Positions 1 through 8,748 are shown, counted from the stretch's first letter. The stretch: DNA of 64,000 bases from Comamonas odontotermitis (GCF_020080045.1 NZ_CP083451.1:4203001-4267000); one strand, 5' to 3'. The notes: generated from the sequence alone by a model not told the origin. Translations and numbers: made by a program.

Positions 1-968
1 CTGAAGGCTTCCTTGCCTTTCTTCTCCTGCATGCCCTGCATCAGCATGTCGGTCAGGCCGCCACCAGCGCCGCCCATGGCACCCGCGCCTTTCATGGCCG
101 GAACGGCAATGGCAGCCAGGATGCCAACAATGGCCACCACGATGATGATGCCGGCAAATGCGCCGCCAGCACGCCCACCATATGGAACGAACAGCGCAAA
201 AAGATAGCTGAACCAGTTACGGCCCGGCATCTTGGTGCCCGGGCTGATCATGCGCGCCACGCGCTTGGTGAGCCAGGGGTAGCCGCTCAGAAGCTCATGC
301 AGGTCGGGAAGGAAGCCACGGTTTTTCATGGTCTGGCGCGCATACTGCACCAGATTGATGTTCTTCCACTTTTCGGCGCCAGCAGCCAGTACCGACAGCG
401 CACGCGCCGCCGATTCGGGGTTGTCGCAGCAGGCACGGCCATGCATGTCGCAGGTGTATTCCTGCGCGCGCGAATAGGCGGCACCGATCAGCGGCAGCCA
501 GAGCACCGGCATGCGCCAGAAGTGGCCGGTCAAGTGGCCCTGCTTGATGTGGCCCAGTTCGTGGCCAAAGTAGAAGTTGATGCCATCGGGCTGGCCGCGC
601 ATCGCGTCCAGCGTGTCGGTAAGCACGATGACGAAGTTGCGGCCCAGAAAGCGCGTGGCAAATGCGTTCATGATGCCGTCGCCTTGCAGGATGTAGACCT
701 CGGGCGGTTCCGTCATGCCCAGCTTCTTGCAGCACTGCAGGTACTGCAGGTACAGCTCGGGGAACTGCTCGTCCGACAGCCGCACGCCGGTGCCGCGCAG
801 CCAGGCGATGAGGCCCGATTGCGCAAACAGGTAGAAGATGAAGCCGAACAGCAGGTAGATCAGCGCCGTGCCAAGGGTCGCGAGAATGATCACCAGCCAG
901 GCAATCAAACCCAGCACCAGGGTGATCAGGCCCAGTGATTTCTCGCGCGGGTACACCAAGTCCGCCAT
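1..968 (-). CDS. M48-family zinc metalloprotease with pilin-like C-terminal helix (3' end outside window)
   Basis: The reading frame starts at ATG 968 and is open to the left edge, so 322 residues are visible and the C-terminus is missing. Residues 11-50 form one or two membrane segments. HELGH at 136-140 is the HExxH zinc site, and E170 (in AQEYTCD) is the likely third ligand, as in M48 (Ste24/HtpX-like) membrane proteases. After the catalytic domain, residues 271-292 form a hydrophobic helix that looks like a type IV pilin N-terminus (IIIVVAIVGILAAIAVPA), followed by a Gly/Ala/Met-rich stretch. The protease call is firm. The role of the C-terminal helix is unknown. It is transcribed leftwards, 89 bp downstream of gor. 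Confidence 0.85.
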   Translation of the reverse strand, partial: MADLVYPREKSLGLITLVLGLIAWLVIILATLGTALIYLLFGFIFYLFAQSGLIAWLRGTGVRLSDEQFPELYLQYLQCCKKLGMTEPPEVYILQGDGIMNAFATRFLGRNFVIVLTDTLDAMRGQPDGINFYFGHELGHIKQGHLTGHFWRMPVLWLPLIGAAYSRAQEYTCDMHGRACCDNPESAARALSVLAAGAEKWKNINLVQYARQTMKNRGFLPDLHELLSGYPWLTKRVARMISPGTKMPGRNWFSYLFALFVPYGGRAGGAFAGIIIVVAIVGILAAIAVPAMKGAGAMGGAGGGLTDMLMQGMQEKKGKEAF

Positions 969-1057
969 ATGTGTCTCCTTTGTAAAGATGCGCCATCATG
1001 CATCAAGTTACAAAAGGTAGGATAAGGCGATGCAGCGGCGTTGCACCGCAACAACTG

Positions 1058-2467
1058 TCAGGTTCGTGAAAGCTCGCGCAAGGTCACCAGTTCCTCAGCC
1101 ATGGTGGGGTGAATGCCGATCGTCTGGTCAAACACCGCCTTGGTGGCGCCCGCCTTCATCGCCACGGCAAAGCCCTGGGCGATTTCGCCGGCATCGGCCC
1201 CCACCACATGCAGGCCGACCACGCGGTCGCTTGCATCATCGACCACCAGCTTGACCAGGCTGCGTTCGCTGCTGCCCGACAAGGTATGGCGCAGCGGCTT
1301 GAAGTCGCTGCGGTAGACACGGATCTTGCCGCAACGCTCCCGCGCCTGAGCTTCCGACAGGCCCACCGTGCCGATCTGCGGGTGGGTGAACACCGCCGTT
1401 GGAATATTGCCGTAGTCCATCACCCGCGCCTCCTGGCCTGGCACCGGGCCCAGCACATGGTCCACCCAGGCCATGGCCTCGGCCAGCGCCACGGGCGTGA
1501 GCTCCATCCGCCCCACCACATCGCCCAGGGCATGCACGCTGGGCAGGTTGGTGGTGAAGTGTTCATCAACCACAATGGCACCGTTCTTTGACTGCGCAAT
1601 GCCCAGCGCCTCCAGCCCCAGCCCAGCCACATGGGGCTTGCGGCCCGTGGCGTACAGTACCTGGTCAGCGCGCAGCATGCTGCCGTCGTTCAGATGCACC
1701 ACGCGCGCGCCTCCCGCAGCACCTGCAGCCTCTGCGGTGATGCGCGCCACATCGGTTTTCACGCGCACATCCACACCGGCCTTGCGCATTTCATCGGCCA
1801 CAAAAGCACGCACCTCGTCGTCGAAACCACGCAGAATCTGCTCTCCGCGGTACAGCAAGGTCACCTCCACGCCCAGGCCGTGAAAGATGCTTGCCATTTC
1901 GCAACCGATGTAACCACCACCCACCACCACCATGCAGCGCGGCAGCACGGGCAAGTCGAACACGTCGTCAGACACGATGGCCCATTCCTTGCCATCCACA
2001 TCCGGCAACGCAGGGGTGCCGCCGGTGGCGATCAGGATATGGGCGGCCGTGAGGCGCCGCACTTCCACACCGTTCTGGGACACCACCACGGTATGCGCAT
2101 CGGCGAGGCGGCCATGGCCACTCAACCGCTCTACCTGGGCGCCGGTCATCAGGCCTTCGTAGATGCCGTTGAGGCGGGTGATTTCCTTCGCGCGCGCGGC
2201 CTTGAGCTGCGCCCAATCCAGCCTGATGCCTTCCGGCATCTGCCAGCCGTAGCCCCGGGCTTCGGCGAAAGCATCGTGGTAGCCCGCCGCGTAGCTGTAG
2301 AGCTTTTTCGGAATGCAACCCACATTGACACAGGTTCCGCCCATGGCGCCCGATTCAACCATCGCCACCCGGGCGCCGCGCTTGGCAGCCATGCGCGCGG
2401 CACGCACGCCGCCTGAGCCGCCGCCGACGACGATCACATCAAAATTCCATTCGTGCTGGGGCAGCAT
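1058..2467 (-). CDS. gor: Glutathione-disulfide reductase
   Basis: A 469-residue FAD/NADPH disulfide reductase that regenerates glutathione from GSSG in the cytoplasm. The FAD-binding GGGSGG is at 15-20 and the redox-active cysteines are C46 and C51 in GGTCVNVGCIPKK. The NADPH-binding VVGGGYIGCE lies mid-protein. The C-terminal HPTMAEE carries the catalytic His453 and Glu458. The VNVGCIPKKLYSYA context matches glutathione reductase better than lipoamide dehydrogenase. The frame stays open upstream to about 2899, but homology begins at ATG 2467 and the upstream part looks non-coding. It lies downstream of fba on the same strand, separated from it by a terminator. Confidence 0.93.
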   Translation of the reverse strand: MLPQHEWNFDVIVVGGGSGGVRAARMAAKRGARVAMVESGAMGGTCVNVGCIPKKLYSYAAGYHDAFAEARGYGWQMPEGIRLDWAQLKAARAKEITRLNGIYEGLMTGAQVERLSGHGRLADAHTVVVSQNGVEVRRLTAAHILIATGGTPALPDVDGKEWAIVSDDVFDLPVLPRCMVVVGGGYIGCEMASIFHGLGVEVTLLYRGEQILRGFDDEVRAFVADEMRKAGVDVRVKTDVARITAEAAGAAGGARVVHLNDGSMLRADQVLYATGRKPHVAGLGLEALGIAQSKNGAIVVDEHFTTNLPSVHALGDVVGRMELTPVALAEAMAWVDHVLGPVPGQEARVMDYGNIPTAVFTHPQIGTVGLSEAQARERCGKIRVYRSDFKPLRHTLSGSSERSLVKLVVDDASDRVVGLHVVGADAGEIAQGFAVAMKAGATKAVFDQTIGIHPTMAEELVTLRELSRT

Positions 2468-2652
2468 GGGCCGTACTCCTTGCGTTTTTGTATGACCGCC
2501 CCATTCTGGCAAAAGAGCGCGCCACTCTGCCTGCAAGCCGTGCAAAGCGCCTGCCGGTGCGGGGGCATCTCCGAAACGCACACCTCTGCGCGGCGTGATG
2601 TGTTGGGGCGCCCGCCGCCGGGCCCATGGCCTCGGCGCAACTGGCAGCGGCC

Positions 2653-2680
2653 AAAAAAACCTGCAGCATGCTGCAGGTTT
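2653..2680 (-). terminator. Rho-independent terminator after fba
   Basis: Positions 2657-2680 form a perfect 24-bp palindrome (AAACCTGCAG, CATG, CTGCAGGTTT). On the minus strand it runs into seven Ts (complement of 2653-2659). It lies about 60 bp downstream of the fba stop codon. Confidence 0.85.
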
Positions 2681-2689
2681 GGTGGCTTT

Positions 2690-2740
2690 CAGGCCCCTGG
2701 CGCCCATCTCATATGCGCCAGCAGCTATGAAAAAAATAGT
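2690..2740. repeat. Dispersed 3'-end repeat, copy 1 (after fba)
   Basis: A full copy of the window's short repeat. A CTGGCGC...GCGCCAG stem (2697-2703 and 2715-2721) is followed by GCAGCTATGAAAAAAATAGT. It ends two bases from the fba stop codon. See the findings for the family. Confidence 0.6.
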
Positions 2741-2742
2741 AT

Positions 2743-3807
2743 TTACTTGACCAGCTGGGCCAGCTCGCCACCGGCGTACTTCTTGGCCATCTGTTCCAGG
2801 CTGTAGCCCTTGATCTTGGCGCCCTGGCCTTCGCAGCCAAACTCGATGTAACGGGTCTTGCACACCAGCTTGGCGGCTTCGCGGGCGGGCTTGAGCCATT
2901 CGCGAGCGTCGAACTTGTCGGGGTTCTCCGCCATGAATTTGCGCACGGCGCCGGTCATCGCCAGGCGGATGTCGGTATCGATATTGATCTTGCGCACACC
3001 GTACTTGATGGCTTCCTGGATTTCCTCGACGGGCACGCCGTAGGTTTCCTTCATCTTGCCGCCGTACTGGTTGATGATGGCCAGCAGCTCCTGCGGCACC
3101 GACGAGGAACCGTGCATCACCAGGTGGGTGTTGGGAATGCGGGCGTTGATTTCCTTGACGCGGGAAATCGCCAGGATGTCGCCCGTGGGCTTGCGCGAGA
3201 ACTTGTAGGCGCCGTGGCTGGTGCCGATGGCGATGGCCAGCGCGTCCAGCTGCGTGGCCTTCACGAACACGGCCGCTTCCTCCGGGTCGGTCAGCATCTG
3301 GCTGTGGTCCAGCTTGCCCACGGCGCCAATGCCGTCTTCCTCACCAGCGTCGCCGGTTTCCAGGTTGCCCAGGCAGCCGAGCTCGCCTTCCACGGTAGCG
3401 CCTACCTTGTGCGCCATGGCGACGACCTTCTGGGTCACGTCCACGTTGTAGTCAAAGGACGACGGCGTCTTGCCGTCGCTCATCAGCGAGCCATCCATCA
3501 TCACCGAGCCAAAGCCCAGGTTCAGCGCGCCCTGGCAGATCTCGGGCGTGGTGCCATGGTCCTGATGCATGACCAGGGGGATGTGGGGGTACATCTCGGC
3601 CGCAGCCTGGATCAGGTGCTTGATGAAGGGCTCGCCAGCGTACTTGCGGGCGCCGGCGCTGGCCTGCAGGATCACGGGCGCGCCGACTTCGTCAGCTGCC
3701 GACATCACGGCCTGGACCTGTTCGAGGTTGTTCACGTTGAAGGCGGGGATGCCATAGCCGTTTTCGGCAGCATGGTCCAGCATTTCGCGCATCGAGATCA
3801 AAGGCAT
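2743..3807 (-). CDS. fba: Fructose-bisphosphate aldolase, class II
   Basis: A 354-residue zinc-dependent aldolase that interconverts fructose-1,6-bisphosphate with dihydroxyacetone phosphate and glyceraldehyde-3-phosphate, in glycolysis, gluconeogenesis or the Calvin cycle. D83 and H84 in HQDHGTT are the proton-donor and metal-ligand motif. The [10 protein letters not shown] segment, the GTSHGAYKF phosphate loop and the NIDTDIR motif are all present. Its length and spacing match the Calvin-cycle-type subfamily of class II aldolases. The start at ATG 3807 matches the family N-terminus. A terminator follows the gene and a hairpin precedes its start codon. Confidence 0.95.
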   Translation of the reverse strand: MPLISMREMLDHAAENGYGIPAFNVNNLEQVQAVMSAADEVGAPVILQASAGARKYAGEPFIKHLIQAAAEMYPHIPLVMHQDHGTTPEICQGALNLGFGSVMMDGSLMSDGKTPSSFDYNVDVTQKVVAMAHKVGATVEGELGCLGNLETGDAGEEDGIGAVGKLDHSQMLTDPEEAAVFVKATQLDALAIAIGTSHGAYKFSRKPTGDILAISRVKEINARIPNTHLVMHGSSSVPQELLAIINQYGGKMKETYGVPVEEIQEAIKYGVRKINIDTDIRLAMTGAVRKFMAENPDKFDAREWLKPAREAAKLVCKTRYIEFGCEGQGAKIKGYSLEQMAKKYAGGELAQLVK

Positions 3808-3834
3808 GGTCGTCGGGTCCGTTCTAATACAAAG

Positions 3835-3861
3835 AAAAAGCGCTGCAGCCGCTGCTGCAGC
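3835..3861 (-). terminator. Hairpin with T-tract between the two-component operon and fba
   Basis: Two copies of the self-complementary GCTGCAGC (3842-3849 and 3854-3861) can pair across a four-base loop. On the minus strand GCTTTTT follows. It could terminate the upstream sensor-kinase transcript. It lies only 28 bp before the fba start codon, so it could also be part of an fba leader. Confidence 0.5.
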
Positions 3862-4049
3862 ACCCTCGATTTATTTACGCATTGCCAGCACCACCCCGCA
3901 AAACGCAGGATTTGCGAAAAGACAAAGGGCCGGCAGGCAAGGCTCGGCGGCGTCTCAAGGCGGTTTCAGCAACTCCAGGCGGCAACCAACAGGCCTGTAA
4001 AGGCAGAAAAAGGCCGGTAACCGCTTGGTAACTGCCTATTTTAACAAGC

Positions 4050-5417
4050 TCAGGCGGCCGGTATCGCCGGCATACCGAGGCGATAGCAAGTGGTATAGGG
4101 TGCGGGAGCCGCCGTTTGCCCGAAACTGCCATGGTGCAAGGCCATGATGCGCTGGGTGATTTCATGGCCCAGGTGCAGGCTGTCCACGGGCTCCGCAGCG
4201 GCGGTCTGCCCGGTGCGACCGCCATCGTCGCACACCTGGAGCCAGCAATGGCCGCCCTCCGCAGCGTCGTCCAGGCCGCCCTGCACCTCGATCTGCGTGC
4301 CGGGTGGCGTGTGGCGCAAGGCGTTTTCCACCAGATTGCGCAAAGCCACCTCCAGCAGCACGGCATGGCCGCTCACCCACAAGGCGTCGGGCATTTCCAC
4401 AGCCAGACTGCCGCCATGCTGCCAGGCAGCCTGCGCATATTCGGCCGCCACGGTGCGCGCCAGTTGCGCCACATCGACGGGCCGGGCCTGCTGTGTCAGC
4501 GCCACCCGGCTGCTGCGTGCCAGCGCGAGAATCTGGTTCAGCACATGGCCTGCGCGCAAGGCATCGCTGCGGATGCGCTCCACCGCCTGCGCCTGCTGCG
4601 GCTGCGGCAGCCCTCCCTGCAGGGCCTGGGCGTGCAGGCTGATCGATGCGAGCGGCGTGCGCAACTCGTGCGCCACCTCATTGGCGAGTTTGCGCTCGTG
4701 CTCCATGGCCTCGTCGTTGCGGTCGAGCAAGGTGTTGATGGAGTACGTGACCGCACGGAATTCCTGCCAGTCATGGCCGGTGGACAGGCGCTGGCCCTGC
4801 TCGGGCTGCAGCGCTTCCACATCCCTGGACAGCTGGTGCAGCGGCCTGAGACCGGCGCGTATCGTCAGCCCCAGCACCAGAGTGACCACCGGCAGCAGCC
4901 ACAGGCCGGGCAGCACCATCTGGCCCGCAATGTCGTCGGCCAGATCGTCGCGCTCCTGCAGGGCCACCATCACCGTCACCTTGCGGGTGTGCTCGGCGTT
5001 CCATTGGGTAAAGGTGCGCCACGACTGCTTTTTCTCGCCCAACTGCGCATCGAAGAAACCTTCGCGCTCATCAGCGAACTTCAGCCGGGGCGCGCTGCCC
5101 ACATTGAGCAGCATATTGCCCTGGTCGTCCCACAACTGCATGCTCATGGACTGCTGGTAATCGTGGGCGCGCAGGCCGGGCAGCGCCACTCGCGGCGTCG
5201 TCTTGCCCTGGGCAAAGGCGTCGGAGACTGGCAGGTTCAGCACCAGGGCCGCCACGCTGGCGAGATGGCCATCAGTCAACTCATCGGCCTCTTCCACGCC
5301 TGCCTGGTAGCCCCAGAATACGAAGCTGGCCCACACCACCACCAGCGCCCCCAGTATCCATACCTGCAGACGCGTCTGCAGGCGCGGCAGCCGCTGCGAT
5401 GCGGCAGATGCATTCAT
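4050..5417 (-). CDS. Sensor histidine kinase, PmrB/QseC-like, with divergent ATP-binding motifs
   Basis: A 455-residue inner-membrane kinase. It has one N-terminal membrane helix (about 18-40), a periplasmic sensor region, a second helix (about 165-190) and a linker. The dimerisation H-box is AHELRTPLASIS with His250. The N-box NLVENALRH is intact. The G-boxes are unusual: the DxGxG position reads CDDGGRTGQ, and the glycine-rich lid is reduced to LHLGHEITQRI. The gene overlaps the upstream response-regulator stop codon by four bases (ATGA), so the pair is translationally coupled. Kinase or phosphatase activity is inferred from the family, and the weak G-boxes make ATP hydrolysis uncertain. 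Confidence 0.85.
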   Translation of the reverse strand: MNASAASQRLPRLQTRLQVWILGALVVVWASFVFWGYQAGVEEADELTDGHLASVAALVLNLPVSDAFAQGKTTPRVALPGLRAHDYQQSMSMQLWDDQGNMLLNVGSAPRLKFADEREGFFDAQLGEKKQSWRTFTQWNAEHTRKVTVMVALQERDDLADDIAGQMVLPGLWLLPVVTLVLGLTIRAGLRPLHQLSRDVEALQPEQGQRLSTGHDWQEFRAVTYSINTLLDRNDEAMEHERKLANEVAHELRTPLASISLHAQALQGGLPQPQQAQAVERIRSDALRAGHVLNQILALARSSRVALTQQARPVDVAQLARTVAAEYAQAAWQHGGSLAVEMPDALWVSGHAVLLEVALRNLVENALRHTPPGTQIEVQGGLDDAAEGGHCWLQVCDDGGRTGQTAAAEPVDSLHLGHEITQRIMALHHGSFGQTAAPAPYTTCYRLGMPAIPAA

Positions 5418-6115
5418 GCCCCGGCATCCTGCGGCATGAAGTAGCCCACGCCGCGCATCGTCTGAATGTAGTCTGCGCCCAGTTTCTTGCGCAGGTGGTG
5501 GATGTGCACCTCGACCGCATTGCTCTCGATCGATGCATCAAAGCTGTAGAGCTTTTCTTCAAGTTGCTGGCGCGAAAGCACCCGGCCATGGGCCTGCAGC
5601 AAGATGAGCAAAATTGCGTAGGCGCGCGGCGACATCTCCACCAGCGCACCTTGGAGGCGCACCTGGTGCTGCGCTGGGTCCAGCACCATGTCGCGGTAAT
5701 GGATCAGCGGGTTGGCGCGTCCGGCTGCGCGGCGCACCAAGGCCCGCAGGCGGGCTTGCAGTTCCTGGGCATCGAATGGCTTGGAGAGATAATCGTCCGC
5801 CCCCAGATCCAGCCCTTCGATGCGGTCATGTACGCCATCGCGCGCCGTCAGAATGATGACGGGCGTTGCCGGATCGGGCAGGGCCTTGGCCAGGCCTGTG
5901 GGTGCCGGCGCGTTGCGCAGCCGCTGCAGCAGGCCGGTGCCATCGCCATCGGGCAGGCCCAGGTCCAGCAGCAGCGCATCAAAGCCTTCCGTGGTCAGCG
6001 CCGTCCAGGCTGCGGCAATGCTGCTGCACAAGTCCACGGCATGGCCGCGCTGCTGCAGGTTGGCCTTGAGCCCCTCGGCAATGCCGGCATCGTCTTCAAC
6101 CAGAAGTATTCGCAT
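5414..6115 (-). CDS. OmpR-family response regulator, PmrA/QseB-like
   Basis: A 233-residue two-domain regulator. The receiver has the acidic pair EDD near the N-terminus, the phospho-acceptor D51 in LLLDLGLPDGDG and a KPF lysine. The C-terminal winged helix ends in VHIHHLRKKLGADYIQTMRGVGY. I use ATG 6115 because it puts the acceptor at D51, as in PmrA and QseB; ATG 6124 is also in frame. It forms an operon with the kinase downstream. A tandem half-site resembling a PmrA box lies just upstream, which suggests autoregulation. Confidence 0.9.
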   Translation of the reverse strand: MRILLVEDDAGIAEGLKANLQQRGHAVDLCSSIAAAWTALTTEGFDALLLDLGLPDGDGTGLLQRLRNAPAPTGLAKALPDPATPVIILTARDGVHDRIEGLDLGADDYLSKPFDAQELQARLRALVRRAAGRANPLIHYRDMVLDPAQHQVRLQGALVEMSPRAYAILLILLQAHGRVLSRQQLEEKLYSFDASIESNAVEVHIHHLRKKLGADYIQTMRGVGYFMPQDAGA

Positions 6116-6150
6116 GCCAGCCATTGTGCATGAGGGCGCCCCGCTTCTAC

Positions 6151-6167
6151 ATTAAGAAATGCTTAAG
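6151..6167. promoter_or_regulatory. PmrA-box-like direct repeat in a divergent promoter region
   Basis: Read on the minus strand, this is CTTAAG-N5-CTTAAT, two half-sites at the 11-bp spacing typical of PmrA-family sites. It lies in the short gap between the response-regulator gene and the divergent PAP2 phosphatase gene, so one bound regulator could control both. Confidence 0.5.
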
Positions 6168-6178
6168 CGCAGCCGCGC

Positions 6179-6901
6179 ATGCTGCATGCCATGCAATCGT
6201 CTCCGCGTCTTCCGCTTCCCGCCAACGCCAGTTCCACCCCCACCACCCGCTGGATCGTCATCTCACTGATCGGTTTCGTGCTGGCCTCCTTCTGGGATCT
6301 GGCCGGGCAGGATGTCGCCATGGCCCGCTGGTGGGGTACGGCCCAGGGCTTTGCACTGCGTGACAACCCTTTTCTGGTGAACTACATGCACGAGGTGATG
6401 CGCATGCTCGGCTGGATCATGGTTGTCGTCCTCAGTATTGGCGTGTGGTTGCCTTTTGGCGCATTGCGCCGTTTGCCCACGGCCCGGCGTGTGCAATTGG
6501 TGGTAGGCATTCTGATCGCGCTGGCCGCGGTAGCCATCGTCAAGCGCAGCAGCGCCACCAGTTGCCCCTGGGATCTGCAGCTGTTTGGTGGTGTGGCCGA
6601 TTACGTGTCGCACTGGCGCTGGGGCGTGCGTGATGGCGGTGGCGGCCACTGCTTTCCTGCTGGCCATGCAGCCGCTGGCTTTGCCTTTTTGGGCGGCTAC
6701 TTTGCGCTGTACCGCGATGCCCCGCGTGCTGCGCGCTGGTGGCTGGCGGTGGTTCTGGTGGTGGGCTTCGCCCTTGGCATCGGCCAGCAGATGCGCGGCG
6801 CCCACTACATGAGCCACACCCTGTGGACCGCCTGGCTGTGCTGGACGGCCGGCCTCGCCGTGGATGCAATTGTGCAGCGGCACAAGGCGATGCATGCTTG
6901 A
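6179..6901 (+). CDS. PAP2-superfamily membrane phosphatase
   Basis: A 240-residue polytopic protein of the PAP2 (phosphatidic acid phosphatase type 2) family. Signature blocks are K122-R123 for motif 1, CFPAGH at 158-163 for the PSGH motif, and R206 with H213 (MRGAHYMSHTLWT) for motif 3. Members dephosphorylate lipid phosphates, including lipid A and undecaprenyl pyrophosphate, at the periplasmic face. It is divergent from the PmrAB-like system across a shared putative binding site, so lipid A or envelope phosphate modification is a reasonable inference. The substrate is not shown. ATG 6191 is an alternative start. Confidence 0.85.
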   Translation: MLHAMQSSPRLPLPANASSTPTTRWIVISLIGFVLASFWDLAGQDVAMARWWGTAQGFALRDNPFLVNYMHEVMRMLGWIMVVVLSIGVWLPFGALRRLPTARRVQLVVGILIALAAVAIVKRSSATSCPWDLQLFGGVADYVSHWRWGVRDGGGGHCFPAGHAAAGFAFLGGYFALYRDAPRAARWWLAVVLVVGFALGIGQQMRGAHYMSHTLWTAWLCWTAGLAVDAIVQRHKAMHA

Positions 6902-6909
6902 CACAGAAT

Positions 6910-6944
6910 GCTACTTTTTTGATAGCATTCGATGCTTATTCCAA
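6910..6944. repeat. Dispersed 3'-end repeat, copy 2 (after PAP2 gene)
   Basis: A partial copy: GCTAC, a T-run, GATAGC, then GCTTATTCC. It begins eight bases after the phosphatase stop codon. Confidence 0.5.
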
Positions 6945-7010
6945 GGATCCAAAACGGTATCTTCTACACTAGTTTCTGCACTCGCGGTCCGTCACCCGGT
7001 TTTCCATAAG

Positions 7011-7044
7011 AAAAAGCCTCTGGCGCCTGCATGGCAAGCGCCAG
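7011..7044 (-). terminator. Rho-independent terminator after pyk, formed by a dispersed repeat
   Basis: CTGGCGC (7020-7026) pairs with GCGCCAG (7038-7044). On the minus strand the stem is followed by AGGC and five Ts (complement of 7011-7015), about 40 bp after the pyk stop. The stem is the core of dispersed repeat copy 3. Confidence 0.75.
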
Positions 7045-7063
7045 AAGCTCATTTTTCGATGGC
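7016..7063. repeat. Dispersed 3'-end repeat, copy 3 (after pyk)
   Basis: GCCTCTGGCGC, an 11-base loop, GCGCCAGAAGCT, then a degenerate AT-rich arm. It has the same architecture as the copy after fba, and its stem doubles as the pyk terminator. Confidence 0.6.
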
Positions 7064-7083
7064 AAAAATCCCGATGCCCGGTA

Positions 7084-8529
7084 TCACACCACCCGGGAGA
7101 TCTTCATCATGTTCGTGCCACCGGGCGAGCCCATGGGTTCGCCGCAGGTGATGGCGTAGATATCGCCACTTTGCACAATGCCACGCGCCTTGAGGTGCAC
7201 CTCGGCCTGGCCCAGAGCCGTATCGCGGTCGGCGCTGGTATCCATCAGCAGCGGACGGACGTTGCGGTACAGCGCCATCTTGCGCTGCGTGGCCACCTTG
7301 GGGGTAAGCGCGTAGATCGGGATCTGCGTGCGGTGGCGGCTCATCCACAGCGCCGTGGAGCCGCTGTCGGTCATGGCCACCAGGGCCTTGGCGCCCAGGT
7401 GCGTGGCGGTGAAGAGCGCGCCCAGCGCAATGCTCTGGTCGATACGCTGGAAGGTCTTGCCGACGAAGTCGGTGTCTGCCGCCCAGTCGGCCGAAGCCTC
7501 TGCGGCAGCGCAGATGGCAACCATCTCCTGCACGGTTTCCAGCGGGAACTTGCCAGCTGCCGTCTCGGCGCTCAGCATCACTGCGTCGGTACCGTCGAGC
7601 ACGGCGTTGGCCACGTCGCTCACCTCGGCGCGCGTAGGCACGGGGTTGGTGATCATGCTCTCCATCATCTGGGTGGCGGTGATGACGACCTTGTCCATCT
7701 CGCGCGCCAGGCTGATCATCTTCTTTTGCAGCGCAGGCACGGCGGCATGGCCCACTTCCACGGCCAGATCACCACGCGCCACCATGATGCCGTCGGAGAC
7801 ACGCAGAATGTCTTCGAGGTGCGGAATGGCTTCGGCGCGCTCGATCTTGGCAATCAGGCCGGGGCGGTGGCGGTATTCGGCTGCAGCCACCATGCACAGC
7901 TGGCGCGCCATTTCCATGTCGGTTGCTGTCTTGGGGAAGCTGACGGCCACATAGTCGGCCTGGAAGCTCATCGCAGTCTTGATGTCTTCCATGTCCTTGG
8001 CCGTGAGCGCTGGCGCCGTCAGGCCTCCGCCCTTCTTGTTGATGCCCTTGTTGTTGGACAACTCGCCACCGAGCTTGACCGTGGTGTGGACAGCATCGCC
8101 GCGCACACTGTCCACCGTCAGCACGATCAGGCCGTCGTTCAACAGCAGCACATCGCCCGGTCTCACATCGCGCGGCAGTTCCTTGTAATCCAGGCCCACG
8201 CCGTTGATATCGCCAGGCTCGGTACGGCTGGCATCGAGCACGAACTTGGCGCCCGGCTCCAGCATCACCTTGCCTTCTGCAAACTTGCCGACACGGATCT
8301 TGGGGCCCTGCAGATCGGCCATGATGGCCACTTCACGGCCGGCACGCTGCGCCGCATCGCGCACCATGCGGGCACGGTCCACATGGTCCTGCGCCTTGCC
8401 GTGGCTGAAATTGAGGCGCACCACATTCACGCCCGAACGGATCATCTCTTCCAGCAGCGCCGGATCGCTGGAGGCTGGGCCTAAGGTGGCAACAATCTTG
8501 GTGGCGCGGCGAATCTTGGGGGAAGCCAT
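7084..8529 (-). CDS. pyk: Pyruvate kinase
   Basis: A 481-residue glycolytic enzyme transferring phosphate from phosphoenolpyruvate to ADP. The N-terminal substrate site reads VVRLNFSHG, and the active-site signature is IAKIERAEAIPHLEDIL. MVARGDLAVEVG is the metal-binding loop, and the C-terminal domain is full length. ATG 8529 matches the family start (KIRRATKIVATLGPAS). It is a single gene on the minus strand with its own terminator. A 10-bp palindrome (CTGTATACAG, 8589-8598) lies 60 bp upstream. Confidence 0.96.
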   Translation of the reverse strand: MASPKIRRATKIVATLGPASSDPALLEEMIRSGVNVVRLNFSHGKAQDHVDRARMVRDAAQRAGREVAIMADLQGPKIRVGKFAEGKVMLEPGAKFVLDASRTEPGDINGVGLDYKELPRDVRPGDVLLLNDGLIVLTVDSVRGDAVHTTVKLGGELSNNKGINKKGGGLTAPALTAKDMEDIKTAMSFQADYVAVSFPKTATDMEMARQLCMVAAAEYRHRPGLIAKIERAEAIPHLEDILRVSDGIMVARGDLAVEVGHAAVPALQKKMISLAREMDKVVITATQMMESMITNPVPTRAEVSDVANAVLDGTDAVMLSAETAAGKFPLETVQEMVAICAAAEASADWAADTDFVGKTFQRIDQSIALGALFTATHLGAKALVAMTDSGSTALWMSRHRTQIPIYALTPKVATQRKMALYRNVRPLLMDTSADRDTALGQAEVHLKARGIVQSGDIYAITCGEPMGSPGGTNMMKISRVV

Positions 8530-8710
8530 GGATGTTTTCCTGAGCGTTGTGTTTGTCTCAAACGGGAAGCGGCAACTGTTTCATGTAACTGTATACAGCT
8601 TCATTCTGTAATCGAGTTTCCATTCTGACACCAAAGTCACGGTTTGCGGTTACCAACGGGTTTCATTCGATGTGCACCTGCACAATTGATGTACTTTGGC
8701 CACGTTGCAA

Positions 8711-8736
8711 GAAAAAACGCCTGCTGATGCAGGCGT
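8711..8736 (-). terminator. Rho-independent terminator after pepP
   Basis: ACGCCTGC-TGAT-GCAGGCGT (8717-8736) forms an 8-bp stem with a four-base loop. On the minus strand it runs into TTTTTTC (complement of 8711-8717). Confidence 0.85.
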
Positions 8737-8748
8737 GGCATACGCAGA

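Noticed and set aside
1058..2899. A longer glutathione reductase starting at 2899
   Set aside because: The added residues run through the fba terminator and fba 3' end and show no protein-like pattern.
8589..8598. CTGTATACAG upstream of pyk as a LexA site
   Set aside because: A LexA box needs CTGT-N8-ACAG; here the halves are separated by two bases, so it is only a short palindrome.
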